This document shows, in pieces, positions 44,741 through 53,847 of a stretch of 64,000 bases of DNA (within the stretch, counting starts at the first letter, position 1; the number at the start of each line of letters is the position of its first letter). The translations under genes were made by a program, and so were the position numbers. The stretch is from positions 372,001 through 436,000 of the forward strand of contig NZ_JACVPO010000001.1 in the NCBI RefSeq assembly GCF_018881835.1, given 5' to 3'. Source of the DNA: Polynucleobacter hallstattensis (GTDB taxonomy: Bacteria > Pseudomonadota > Gammaproteobacteria > Burkholderiales > Burkholderiaceae). Below the pieces are notes generated by a model that had not been told where the DNA came from, did no database searches, and worked only from the letters and a program-made list of their open reading frames with translations.

Positions 44741-45184
44741 TTAAGGAGCACCCCCAAAGCCATTTGGTCTTTGCAAAGACTGCAATGTTTGCGCTGTAAC
44801 TGGAGCTGAGCGAGGAGTATCTAATGGTTTTACGGCTACTTTTTCATTTCCGCTTAGCTTTCCTGCATTAGCCTGCGCAATTAACTGTTCAGCCATCTTA
44901 TTTCCAAATCCGACACCCGGCCCCCTTGAGAGCATATCGGCCACATGGTCATCCATCATCTCTAAATACGATTTAGACGCGCTACTTTGCCCATCCATTC
45001 CATTTAAGCTGGTATTGCGTGCAGAACTAAGCATCTGCCTAATTAAAGTGCGCTCAAAACCCTGTGCAGCCTGCTTTAATTTAGCCTCATCGGTTAAGTT
45101 AGTTGATGTAGTTTTTGTAGCTGCACCTTGTAAAAGTCTAGCTACATCATGATTCATTGAAGGTGTTAATTGATTAACATCCAT
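44741..45184 (-). CDS. flgJ: Rod-binding protein FlgJ, N-terminal domain only
   Basis: The 147-residue protein matches the FlgJ rod-capping domain (LKQAAQGFERTLIRQMLSSA; MMDDHVADMLSRGPGVGFGN; MAEQLIAQ). The C-terminal muramidase domain of the longer beta/gammaproteobacterial FlgJ (about 300 residues) is absent. Peptidoglycan cutting for rod growth must therefore come from another enzyme. It overlaps the flgI stop by one base. Confidence 0.88.
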   Translation of the reverse strand: MDVNQLTPSMNHDVARLLQGAATKTTSTNLTDEAKLKQAAQGFERTLIRQMLSSARNTSLNGMDGQSSASKSYLEMMDDHVADMLSRGPGVGFGNKMAEQLIAQANAGKLSGNEKVAVKPLDTPRSAPVTAQTLQSLQRPNGFGGAP

Positions 45185-46314
45185 TAAATCACCTCTAATT
45201 CTGCCCGTAGCGCACCAGCGGCTCTCAGTGACTGTAAGATTGAAATTAAATCCTGCGGGGTTGCCCCCATCATATTGAGTGCTTTAACCACTTGGTCTAA
45301 GGATGCGCCACCTGGAACTGAAATCAAACTATTTTCTTTCCCACTATCACTAATAGTGGCAGTATCTTCCGTAGCGGTTGTTGTCTGGCCACGGCTGAAA
45401 GGCAATGGCTGACTAACCGTTTGAGACTGCTGTATTTTGACGGTTAAATTTCCATGGGCAACTGCTGAAGGTGATAATCGGACCGCTTGATTCATAACAA
45501 CAGATCCGGTACGCGAATTTAATATCACCCGCGCAGGTTGACTACCCATCAGCACATCTAAATCTTGTAACGCTGCCATAAATGCTGTTCTTTTTAATGG
45601 CTCTGTTGGCACACGTACATTAAGTGATCTGGCATCAATCGGTAATGCAGTACCAATCCCAAAGCGACGACCAATCGTCTCAGCCGTTCTTTGCATTAAA
45701 GAAAAATCAGCTTGACGTAAATCGAGTTGCACAAATTCATCAACTAGCAGAGCTGGCACAGCCCTCTCTACAATACCGCCTGAAGGGATTCGACCGGCAG
45801 ATAAATGGTTAACCGAGGTTGAGGCCCCACCTGATGCAGCCCGTGAGCCTCCGATGACAACGTTACCCTGAGCCTGTGCATAAACCTGACCATCAGCAGC
45901 TTTGAGCGGTGTCATCACTAAGGTGCCGCCTTTTAAGCTAGTGGCATTACCCAAAGAAGACACTGTTACATCTAACTGCTGTCCAGGCCTAGAAAGCGCT
46001 GGAAAATCTGCAGTAACCATTACCGCTGCCGTATTACGAAGCTGTGTTTGGTTTCCAGTTGACGGCAAAGTAACGCCTAGTACTCCGATCATCTGCAGAA
46101 CACTTTGGAGAGTAAATGGCGTCTGCGTTGTTTGGTCGCCTGTTCCATCCAAGCCAACTACTAAACCGTAGCCCACTAACTGGTTTGATCTTTGCCCAGC
46201 GATATCAGTAAAGTCTTTGATGCGATCAGCTAGGCAGTTGCCGCTAAAGAAAGCTGAGCTGACTAATATTAGTAAGCCTTTAGTCCATCGAGAAGTTATG
46301 TTATTCATCTTCAT
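45184..46314 (-). CDS. flgI: Flagellar P-ring protein FlgI
   Basis: From ATG 46314 the precursor has 376 residues: a signal peptide (WTKGLLILVSSAFFSGNCLA), then the conserved DRIKDFTDIAGQRSNQLVGY and GTGDQTTQTPFT and the C-terminal VVKALNMMGATPQDLISILQ. It builds the P-ring in the peptidoglycan. I chose this ATG because it overlaps the flgH stop (TAATG); the frame is open 13 codons further upstream. Confidence 0.93.
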   Translation of the reverse strand: MKMNNITSRWTKGLLILVSSAFFSGNCLADRIKDFTDIAGQRSNQLVGYGLVVGLDGTGDQTTQTPFTLQSVLQMIGVLGVTLPSTGNQTQLRNTAAVMVTADFPALSRPGQQLDVTVSSLGNATSLKGGTLVMTPLKAADGQVYAQAQGNVVIGGSRAASGGASTSVNHLSAGRIPSGGIVERAVPALLVDEFVQLDLRQADFSLMQRTAETIGRRFGIGTALPIDARSLNVRVPTEPLKRTAFMAALQDLDVLMGSQPARVILNSRTGSVVMNQAVRLSPSAVAHGNLTVKIQQSQTVSQPLPFSRGQTTTATEDTATISDSGKENSLISVPGGASLDQVVKALNMMGATPQDLISILQSLRAAGALRAELEVI

Positions 46315-47039
46315 TAGAAAGGTGCGAGCTTCAGCATTAAACGCGTAAACCATCCGGTACCCTGGGTGTCATCTGTCGCACCGCGTCCGCGATACTCTAT
46401 TCGAGCATCAGCTACTTGCTGTGAAGAGACTTGATTAAACACAAGAGTATTGGGGTTCACGATACCGCCAAAACGAATAATTTCCTCTTCATTACTAACG
46501 GCAACTTGTTTTTCGCCAGCAACAACTAAGTTACCATTAGAAAGAATCTCTACAACAGTTACAGTGATCGTACCAGCAAAGGTATTACTAGCGGCACTGG
46601 TACCTGCGCCCTCACTCTTGATATCTCCGGTACCGCTAAAGTTTGCTGCGTTTGCAAGACTAAACATAGCGCCATTGAATGTCGGACTGTTATTACCAAA
46701 GGTGGATGTGCCATTTGCTTTTCTAGCTGCCGTCATACCAGAATTTTTCGCTGCGCTAGTAGTTTCATTCAACACCACTGTGAGAGTGTCTCCTACGTTT
46801 CGAGCGCGACGATCCTCAAAAAGTGGTCGATGACTCACTGCATTAATATAGGGTCCACCTGAATTAGCTGGATATAAGCTTCCCATGTTTGCAGATGTTT
46901 CCTGAATAGGGCGGGGCCTTGCAGTCGTGGGTGTTGATAATAAAGACGGGCGATCTGCACTAGCACAAGCGCCTAATAAGATGGCGCTCATGGCACTCAC
47001 AAAGACGTATCGTAATGATCTACCAAGTTTCATCATCAT
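46314..47039 (-). CDS. flgH: Flagellar L-ring lipoprotein FlgH
   Basis: The 241-residue precursor has a lipobox (LLGAC, C25), PLFEDRRARNVGDTLTVVLNETTSA, and the C-terminal IRFGGIVNPNTLVFNQVSSQ then ADARIEYRGRG, the FlgH signature. It forms the outer-membrane L-ring. The start overlaps the flgG stop by 4 bases. Confidence 0.94.
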   Translation of the reverse strand: MMMKLGRSLRYVFVSAMSAILLGACASADRPSLLSTPTTARPRPIQETSANMGSLYPANSGGPYINAVSHRPLFEDRRARNVGDTLTVVLNETTSAAKNSGMTAARKANGTSTFGNNSPTFNGAMFSLANAANFSGTGDIKSEGAGTSAASNTFAGTITVTVVEILSNGNLVVAGEKQVAVSNEEEIIRFGGIVNPNTLVFNQVSSQQVADARIEYRGRGATDDTQGTGWFTRLMLKLAPF

Positions 47040-47821
47040 TGACCTAAATTAGAGACGCGCTGCAAAATTTGATCAGAGGCAGATACAGCTCTGGTGTTTA
47101 TCTCATATGCTCTCTGCGCTGCTATTAAATTCACAAGCTCTTCAGCCACATTCACATTGGACTGCTCAATATAGTACTGATTCATCGTACCAAAACCATT
47201 TAATCCTGGTAAACCATTCGTTGCATTACCGGATGCTGGCGATGCAATATAGTTTCCGCCACCAAGTGCAACTAAGCCCGCAGGATTAATGAAGTTAGCC
47301 ATGGATAATTGACCAACTTGCGTAATAGTTCCGTTTTGATTCGTAGCTTGTACCACACCTGAAAGGCTTATAGTAACGCCCGTTGCGGTAATCGGAATAG
47401 TCAATCCAGGTGAAACTACATTTCCGGATGATGTGACAATTTGTCCCGTTGCACTTGTACTAAACTGGCCATTACGGGTATAGGCAGTAGTTCCATCAGC
47501 AAGTGCAATTTGAAAAAAGCCATTACCGTTAATAGCAAGGTCATATTGATTACCTGTTTTAAATAATGTACCTTGTAAATTATTACGCTCAGTAGAGGTA
47601 ATCGCTGATCCAGATCCAATCTGCAGACCTGTTGGCAAAAGATTTTGCGCATTTGCTGCTGAGCCAGCAGCGCGAACAGTGGTGTAGAGCAAATCCTGAA
47701 ATAACGGCTGGACCCGCTTATATGCAGTTGTAGATGAGTTAGAAAGATTATTAGCAATCGTATCTAGATTCATCTGCTGGGCATCCATGCCCGTCTTAGC
47801 TATCCATAATGAGCGTATCAT
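47036..47821 (-). CDS. flgG: Flagellar distal rod protein FlgG
   Basis: The 261-residue protein has the rod N-terminus (SLWIAKTGMDAQQMNLDTIA then NNLSN), the FlgG-specific FQDLLYTTVRAAGS and the C-terminal EQSNVNVAEELVNLIAAQRA then YEINTRAVSASDQILQ. It builds the distal rod across the envelope. Length and order are standard. Confidence 0.96.
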   Translation of the reverse strand: MIRSLWIAKTGMDAQQMNLDTIANNLSNSSTTAYKRVQPLFQDLLYTTVRAAGSAANAQNLLPTGLQIGSGSAITSTERNNLQGTLFKTGNQYDLAINGNGFFQIALADGTTAYTRNGQFSTSATGQIVTSSGNVVSPGLTIPITATGVTISLSGVVQATNQNGTITQVGQLSMANFINPAGLVALGGGNYIASPASGNATNGLPGLNGFGTMNQYYIEQSNVNVAEELVNLIAAQRAYEINTRAVSASDQILQRVSNLGQ

Positions 47822-47837
47822 TTTTTATCTTCTTATA

Positions 47838-48599
47838 TTAGCTACGTGATAGTGATAACAGCGTGGTAGCGGATCTTGCATTTTGATCGGCCATCGTGAT
47901 CGAGCGGGTATTTAAATCAAACAATCGGCTTTGACCAATCATCTGCACCATCGCCATGGTTGGATTAACATTACTTTGCTCAAAAGCCCCCTGTACTACT
48001 TTGACACGCGAGTCAGAGGCTGCTTGCTCTCCTGGTAGATCAAATAAGCCATCTTCCGCGCGCACTAAATTATTGGTATTGGGGTTAACTAGCTTTAACT
48101 TGCCGACTTGATTGAGAAATTGTGTTCCAGGAACCTGGGTATAAATTGCGCCATCCTCAGCTATTTGCATTATTGAGCCCGATGGAATTGTGATGCTACC
48201 TCCATCACCGACCACTGGTATATCCTTGCCGATACTCAAAATTCCTTGATCATTCACCATGAACTTACCAGCGCGGGTATATGCCTCTTTCCCGTCAGGC
48301 CTACGCACTGCAAAAAATCCATCGCCTTTAATAGCTGCGTCTAGAGGATTTGAGGTTGTTTGCAATGGCCCGCCTGTAAAGTTACTCCCGGGGGTAGTTT
48401 CAACAGAAAATACCCTGGTATCTGCGCCGTTTCCTGTAAATGGTTCACCATCGCCTTTGAGAGGCACAGCACGAAATGCGCTTATCACTTCCCTAAAACC
48501 GGGCGTTAAGCTATTTGCCAGATTATTAGAGGTAACAGCCAACTGATTAGTTGAAGCTGTTGCCCCTGTCATGGAAGTGTAAGCGTATCGATTAATCAT
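47838..48599 (-). CDS. flgF: Flagellar proximal rod protein FlgF
   Basis: The 253-residue protein has the rod motif TNQLAVTSNNLANSLTPGFR, NPLDAAIKGDGFFAVRRPDG, and the C-terminal FEQSNVNPTMAMVQMIGQSR. It forms part of the proximal rod between FlgC and FlgG. It lies 16 bases before flgG. Confidence 0.94.
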   Translation of the reverse strand: MINRYAYTSMTGATASTNQLAVTSNNLANSLTPGFREVISAFRAVPLKGDGEPFTGNGADTRVFSVETTPGSNFTGGPLQTTSNPLDAAIKGDGFFAVRRPDGKEAYTRAGKFMVNDQGILSIGKDIPVVGDGGSITIPSGSIMQIAEDGAIYTQVPGTQFLNQVGKLKLVNPNTNNLVRAEDGLFDLPGEQAASDSRVKVVQGAFEQSNVNPTMAMVQMIGQSRLFDLNTRSITMADQNARSATTLLSLSRS

Positions 48600-48616
48600 A
48601 AATTAGATCGTGCTGC

Positions 48617-50350
48617 TTATCGACCCATATTAATTGCATCATCAATCAATGTGGAAGCCTGTAGTTTCAAAGCTTGCGAAGTTGCTGAATATTGTCTTTG
48701 CAATACCATCAACTGAACTAGTTGAGATGTTAGGTCCACGTTTGATGCCTCTAGTGCCTTTGATCGTACCTGACCCAACAAACCACTTCCAGGCGCACTC
48801 AAAATCGGCTCACCAGATGTATCTGTTGCCGTAAAAGTATTGCTACCATTTGGCATTAAACCATCAAGATTATTAAACTGTGCCAGTATTAACTGTCCCT
48901 TAACAAGGGTTTCACCGTTGTCATAAGTGGCAATTAATTTTCCATCACTATCAATTGCATAACTAGATAAATTTGATACCGTGTGACCATCCTGACTGTT
49001 AGCGTAAGTTTGTGAAGGAGCAGTTAACGCTGACATATCGTCACTAGTAATCGTAAATTGCATAATTCCGTAATCATCTGTACGCCCGTAATCACCAGCA
49101 ACGCTTGAACTTAATGCATTTATATAAAGACTTGTTGATGCATCATTTTCAGGTGTTCCATCTGAACCCAATTGCAGGGTATCGATATTTTTACCCCCCA
49201 TAAAGGCCATGGTACCAATGGACATTTGCTGAGTGTAGGTTGAAAGATCGCTTTGCTGAATAAAATCCACATCACCATCAGTATCTGGGTCGTGTCCGAC
49301 TTTGTTGCCATCAATAGTTGCGTATACTTCAAAACGATCGACTGATGCTGTATATCTTGGAGTAGTAGTGTAAACACCGTTTGTCGCTACCCCTACTCTT
49401 GTTTGAGTAATTGGGACATGGGTTCCATCAGATAATGTCAGATCATAGGTTGATCCAATAGTATTTAAAGTACCTCCAGTCAGCGTTTTCACAGCTCCAG
49501 TAATTGTGACGTCCTCAGTATTAATCGACTCACCACTGCCAAGTGCTCTTGCACCTGATGTAGTAACGTACTTTTTATCCTCACCTTTGTAGGTACTTGC
49601 GATTAATGCTAATTGCTCGTTATCTGGACAAGTTATTGACTGAGTTGGATTATAGGAATAGCCGCCATCATCGTCTAGTTCTAATGTTAATTCCTGAGAT
49701 GAGACTTGCTTATAGTACAAGGCCAATATGTGTGCGGTACCATTTTGATCGTATAAAGTTTGCGATGTGGCTTGGCTGTAGGTACTGCTATTAGTGGGAC
49801 TAAAGGCATAGTCCAATGCTCCATTCCTAGTATCCAAGTTCATAGCCATTACAGAATTTTGAGTAGGCTGCGATGGAAGAGGCGTTTGATCTAATGTCAT
49901 TACAGATTTTGCGCCAGCAATAATATTTCCAGCCTCATCTGATGGGTAGCCCACTACCAACAAACCACTTGGATTGACCATTCGGTTTTCACTATCGGTT
50001 CCGAATTGTCCGTTACGTGTGTATTCAAACTTACTTGGACTTTCTGTTGGAACAGTTCCAACAACATCTTTTGCTAGCATGAACATACCAGGGCCAGTAA
50101 TCGCTAAATCCAATGGATTTTGTGTAGATGTTACCGATCCATAGGATTGATCTCTTCTAATAGCCTGTTGTTGTGAGCCCATACCAACGCGGTCTTTTGC
50201 CTGAGCATCATTTGCCTTGAAATACATATCAGCAAATACAAACTGACCGTTTTTATATCCAACAGTTTGAGCATTGGCAATATTATTGCTGACAACGTCA
50301 ATCGCTTGTGAAGTTGTTGTCAAGCCTGCTAATCCGATTCCATATCCCAT
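48617..50350 (-). CDS. flgE: Flagellar hook protein FlgE
   Basis: The 577-residue protein begins with the hook motif SQAIDVVSNNIANAQTVGYK, contains the YKNGQFVFADMYFK and NPLDLAITGPGMFMLAKDVV segments, and ends ALEASNVDLTSQLVQLMVLQ then RQYSATSQALKLQAS. It is longer than E. coli FlgE (about 400) because of a larger surface-exposed D2/D3 region rich in T, S, D and Y. A larger exposed domain is common in betaproteobacteria and could be a glycosylation target (inference). Confidence 0.95.
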   Translation of the reverse strand: MGYGIGLAGLTTTSQAIDVVSNNIANAQTVGYKNGQFVFADMYFKANDAQAKDRVGMGSQQQAIRRDQSYGSVTSTQNPLDLAITGPGMFMLAKDVVGTVPTESPSKFEYTRNGQFGTDSENRMVNPSGLLVVGYPSDEAGNIIAGAKSVMTLDQTPLPSQPTQNSVMAMNLDTRNGALDYAFSPTNSSTYSQATSQTLYDQNGTAHILALYYKQVSSQELTLELDDDGGYSYNPTQSITCPDNEQLALIASTYKGEDKKYVTTSGARALGSGESINTEDVTITGAVKTLTGGTLNTIGSTYDLTLSDGTHVPITQTRVGVATNGVYTTTPRYTASVDRFEVYATIDGNKVGHDPDTDGDVDFIQQSDLSTYTQQMSIGTMAFMGGKNIDTLQLGSDGTPENDASTSLYINALSSSVAGDYGRTDDYGIMQFTITSDDMSALTAPSQTYANSQDGHTVSNLSSYAIDSDGKLIATYDNGETLVKGQLILAQFNNLDGLMPNGSNTFTATDTSGEPILSAPGSGLLGQVRSKALEASNVDLTSQLVQLMVLQRQYSATSQALKLQASTLIDDAINMGR

Positions 50351-50382
50351 TTTCGACTCCTTATCGTAATTTCTTTATTAAT

Positions 50383-51075
50383 TTAATTGACCCATTGCTG
50401 GATTGTTGATGCATTGATCTGTCTTCCATCTTGCAAGGTGAGTAGCGTTTCACCTTTAGCCCCCTTAGTTACTGCAGCTACCGGGGATGCCACATAAGCT
50501 GTTAGAGACTCAGTTCCACCAGCTGTATTTGTTCCGCTAATACTAATGCTGTATGTACCTGCGGCGACTGCATTGCCGTCAGCATCAGTACCATCCCATG
50601 CAAAATTTTTCATTCCAGCAACTACAGCACCTAGACTTGCGCTATTGATTACATTGCCACTAGCATCTTTAATTGTTGCCACTGCTGAGCTCATCGGATT
50701 TGCAGCATTTGCACCCAAGATCACTGGGCTTGTTCCATCAAATGAGATTGTGTTTCCTGCCACTGCTGGACTATGCCCTATGAGAGAGGCTTGATTCATA
50801 AAGTCAACACTCTGCATTTGATTGAGCATGGCAGTCATTGAGGTGTTCATGTTGCTCATGCTCGTCACCATATTGAGCTGAGACATTTGTGCCGTCATGG
50901 TTGATGCATCCATTGGAGCCATTGGATCTTGATTTTGAATTTGCGCTATTAGTAACTTCAAAAAATTCTGGGTTTCATCTTGCGCTGTTGTTCCAATAGA
51001 GGAATTAGTACCCGCACTCTTAGCTACGGCTGGATCGTACACCGGAATGTTGCTCATTGGACCTGTTGTTGTCAT
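50383..51075 (-). CDS. flgD: Hook-cap (scaffold) protein FlgD
   Basis: The 230-residue protein has the FlgD N-terminal signature DETQNFLKLLIAQIQNQDPM then APMD, and the beta domain with FAWDGTDADGNAVAAGTYSI. It caps the growing hook and is discarded at the end. It lies 31 bases after flgC and 32 before flgE. Confidence 0.94.
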   Translation of the reverse strand: MTTTGPMSNIPVYDPAVAKSAGTNSSIGTTAQDETQNFLKLLIAQIQNQDPMAPMDASTMTAQMSQLNMVTSMSNMNTSMTAMLNQMQSVDFMNQASLIGHSPAVAGNTISFDGTSPVILGANAANPMSSAVATIKDASGNVINSASLGAVVAGMKNFAWDGTDADGNAVAAGTYSISISGTNTAGGTESLTAYVASPVAAVTKGAKGETLLTLQDGRQINASTIQQWVN

Positions 51076-51106
51076 ATATTCCTCAGCTCTTCATCTATTC
51101 AAAAAT

Positions 51107-51511
51107 TTAGCGGCCTAAATCTAAAGTCTTCAGCATCAATTGGCGTGAAACATTCATCGCTTCAATATTCATTTGATACGATCGTGATGCTGAAATCATA
51201 TTCACCATCTCTTCGACTGGGTTTACATTAGGCATTTCCACATATCCAGCCGCATTGGCCTTTGGATGTCCTGGTCGATACTCCATTCGGAGTGGGGCAT
51301 CGCTCTCTACAATGCTTTTCACAGCAACCCCTGATCCTGGAGAGCCTGGTTTCATCAATGCACTAAATTCAACCTGACGTGCGCGATATGGACGACCATC
51401 AGGGCCAGAAACACTCTCTGCATTAGCAATATTGGATGCGGTCACATTCAAACGCATAGCTTGCGCCGCTAGACCGGAAGACCCAATATCATAAGCAGCC
51501 AATAGACTCAT
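51107..51511 (-). CDS. flgC: Flagellar proximal rod protein FlgC
   Basis: The 134-residue protein has the N-terminal rod motif AYDIGSSGLAAQAMRLNVTA then SNIANAES, YRARQVEFSALM, and the C-terminal YVEMPNVNPVEEMVNMISAS then RSYQMNIEAMN. It overlaps the flgB stop by 4 bases, a usual coupling. Confidence 0.96.
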   Translation of the reverse strand: MSLLAAYDIGSSGLAAQAMRLNVTASNIANAESVSGPDGRPYRARQVEFSALMKPGSPGSGVAVKSIVESDAPLRMEYRPGHPKANAAGYVEMPNVNPVEEMVNMISASRSYQMNIEAMNVSRQLMLKTLDLGR

Positions 51512-51924
51512 GAGGGCTGTCCTTTAATTGCGGTCAAGCGACTATTCAGTGTGCCACCCAAGAAAAGGAGTGCAGCCTCGGTAAATACAGAGTTTTTCGT
51601 AAATTCACTTAACTCCACGTCACTATCTACTGTGTTGTCATCTTTAGACGGCTGGTTTGGTACTCTAAAGAGCAGACGAGGGTCATCTTTATTATTGCTG
51701 CCATCAATATGTCCGGCATGAGTTGTCGCCATGGAGACACCTGTTGAAGGCAACTTGCCTTCCAACTGCGCCTTCAATACGTCAGCAAAACGAATATCCC
51801 TGGCCTTAAAGCCGGGAGTATCTGAGTTTGCTAAGTTATTACTCAAGATTTGCTGGCGAAAAGTACGCAGTTTCAGCGCAGTTTCACCAAACATTAATGA
51901 GTCGTATTGCGGCACTGCATTCAT
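51508..51924 (-). CDS. flgB: Flagellar proximal rod protein FlgB
   Basis: The 138-residue protein has the rod motif RTFRQQILSNNLANSDTPGF then KARDIRFADVLKAQL, and ends with LFLGGTLNSRLTAIKGQ. It is the first gene of the flg operon. GGGAGGAG before the ATG is a strong ribosome site, and a perfect sigma-54 promoter lies 61-76 bases upstream. flgA and flgM are not in this window. Confidence 0.95.
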   Translation of the reverse strand: MNAVPQYDSLMFGETALKLRTFRQQILSNNLANSDTPGFKARDIRFADVLKAQLEGKLPSTGVSMATTHAGHIDGSNNKDDPRLLFRVPNQPSKDDNTVDSDVELSEFTKNSVFTEAALLFLGGTLNSRLTAIKGQPS

Positions 51925-51984
51925 TTCATCTCCTCCCTATTAGGGAATGATCTAAACCGAGGGGAAATTCCTCATGAGTAGATA

Positions 51985-52000
51985 TGCAAGGAGCGTGCCA
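51985..52000 (-). promoter_or_regulatory. Sigma-54 promoter of the flgB operon
   Basis: On the minus strand the site reads TGGCACGCTCCTTGCA, a full match to the RpoN consensus TGGCAC-N5-TTGCA with correct -24 GG / -12 GC spacing. Transcription should start near 51974, giving a leader of about 50 bases before flgB. RpoN with an FlrC/FleQ-type activator is therefore the likely control of rod-hook genes. Confidence 0.88.
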
Positions 52001-52074
52001 GTTTTCGGAAAATAGGGATACATGTCCACCCTTTTCTAGCAAGGGCCGGAATAATTCCAAGAAACATAAGCTAG

Positions 52075-52109
52075 AGCCCTTAATAGGCAAAAATTGCCTA
52101 TTAAGGGCT
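52075..52109. terminator. Perfect 16-bp hairpin upstream of flgB
   Basis: AGCCCTTAATAGGCAA pairs perfectly with TTGCCTATTAAGGGCT over a 3-base loop. It lies between the end of a TPR gene (52172) and the flgB promoter, so it probably ends the upstream fli-CA-TPR transcript. No strong T run follows on either strand, so it may instead be an activator binding site. Confidence 0.55.
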
Positions 52110-52171
52110 AGTCTTGGCAATAATTACCAAAAAAGATGGTGGATATCTGCGAAAAGCTAAAAGTAGGAGTG

Positions 52172-53815
52172 TTATCTAAATTGAGCTCCCAGCTCAAGTT
52201 CGACTCTTTTTAGCACGCTTGACCAATCTCCCAATTGGTCCTGCCTAAAGATTTTTATTGTTGGATACCACGGTGAAGACTCAGTATCTATAAACCAACG
52301 CCAATCAGCATTGTCACTAAGCAATAGCCATGCTTTCTTGCCCATAGCCCCAGCAAGATGGGCAATACTAGTATCCACGGTAATGACTAGGTCTAAGCAG
52401 TCAATTAAGGCCGCGGTTTCATTAAAATCAATTAGGTAGCTAGCATAATTTGAAATAAACGCATTTCTTTCTAATACCTTTAAGTCAAAATCACTTAATT
52501 CCTTCTGCAGACTCACATACTGCAAATCGCTAGGTAAAAATGGAATTAACTGAAGTAAGGGGATACTTCTATTAGCATTCTCTTTAAATAAGGTGTTGCC
52601 ACTCCATACCAATCCAATACGGGGTTTTTGCTTTGTACCAAGCCTATTCTTCCACTCCGATACTTTAAGCGGACTACTAAAAATATAAGGATTATCAGCG
52701 TGAATATCAATACATTTTTCTTGCAAAACAAAAGGGAGGCTTAGTAGCGAACTTCTATAGTCAGACTCTGGTAATGCCCCCTCAATACTAACTATGCTCC
52801 ACAATGGATTTGATTCTGATAACAAGTCAACTAAAGATTTTTGAACTGCTACAGTTACTCTAGCATTCAGATTGGCAATTTTTTTCACATAACGATAAAA
52901 CTGAATAGTGTCACCTATCCCCTGCTCACTGAATAGTAAGACAGACTTATTTGCTAATTGATCCACTTCAATATAGCTATATTGAAGTTCTTGTCTCACC
53001 AAAGGAAATGCTGGGGACTTTTTTAATCTAGCCTCATACAACATCCAGCCCTCTTCAAATCTCCCTAATTTTAGTAATACTAGCCCCTTATTCCATAGGG
53101 CCTCAGAATAATCAGGCTTCAGCCGAATTGCACAATCAAAGCTTTCAATAGCGGCATCAAAATACTTACCCCCTAATTGGGCAATACCGCGATTATTAAA
53201 AGCCTCAGAAAAATCATCTTTTAGTTTAATTGCCTGATCAAAGCTGTTAATGGCATCATTAAAATATTTCTTTTCTAATTGAGCAAGACCGCGATAATAA
53301 AAGCTCATTGAATCTTGTGAGCTGAGCTCAATTGCCTGATCAAAGCTATTGATGGCGCTATCAAAATATTTCTTTTCTAGTTGAGCAAGACCTCGCTTCG
53401 TGTAATAAAGCACAACAGATGGATTTAAGGATATTGCCAAATCAAAACTTGCGATTGATTCATCCAATAAGCCTTCTTGGTGTAGCGCACATCCAAGATT
53501 TACATGAAATTCAGGGACATTATTATGAGGCGATGCTGAAATTGCCTTATTAATGAGCTCTATTGCATGCGGATATTCTTTTTTTTGCAAAGCGATCAGG
53601 CCAAGCAAATTCATAGCATCGATATGCCCCGGATCTTTAATTAGAATTTTTTCATAAATTAAACTAGCCTCCTCAAGCATTCCATGTTGATGAAATGCAA
53701 TAGCCATATCTACCAAATCAAATATTTGGGATTGACTATTTAATTCGGAAACAATCTTCTGAGAAATACTAATATTCCCACCAGATTGATTCGAAATCTT
53801 TTTGATTTGATTCAT
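52172..53815 (-). CDS. TPR protein with GT9-like glycosyltransferase domain
   Basis: The 547-residue protein has about six TPRs (residues 35-265; SEAFNNRGIAQLGGKYFDAA and similar). Its C-terminal domain has LFSEQGIGDTIQFYRYV, IGLVWSGNTLFKENANRSIP and LVITVDTSIAHLAGAMGKKA. It is the fifth TPR-glycosyltransferase in the window but the only one inside the flagellar locus, between fliR-side genes and flgB. A flagellar rod, hook or filament protein is a plausible acceptor (inference). Confidence 0.8.
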   Translation of the reverse strand: MNQIKKISNQSGGNISISQKIVSELNSQSQIFDLVDMAIAFHQHGMLEEASLIYEKILIKDPGHIDAMNLLGLIALQKKEYPHAIELINKAISASPHNNVPEFHVNLGCALHQEGLLDESIASFDLAISLNPSVVLYYTKRGLAQLEKKYFDSAINSFDQAIELSSQDSMSFYYRGLAQLEKKYFNDAINSFDQAIKLKDDFSEAFNNRGIAQLGGKYFDAAIESFDCAIRLKPDYSEALWNKGLVLLKLGRFEEGWMLYEARLKKSPAFPLVRQELQYSYIEVDQLANKSVLLFSEQGIGDTIQFYRYVKKIANLNARVTVAVQKSLVDLLSESNPLWSIVSIEGALPESDYRSSLLSLPFVLQEKCIDIHADNPYIFSSPLKVSEWKNRLGTKQKPRIGLVWSGNTLFKENANRSIPLLQLIPFLPSDLQYVSLQKELSDFDLKVLERNAFISNYASYLIDFNETAALIDCLDLVITVDTSIAHLAGAMGKKAWLLLSDNADWRWFIDTESSPWYPTIKIFRQDQLGDWSSVLKRVELELGAQFR

Positions 53816-53847
53816 TATTTTATTAATCGCTTAGCATCAAACTATAG

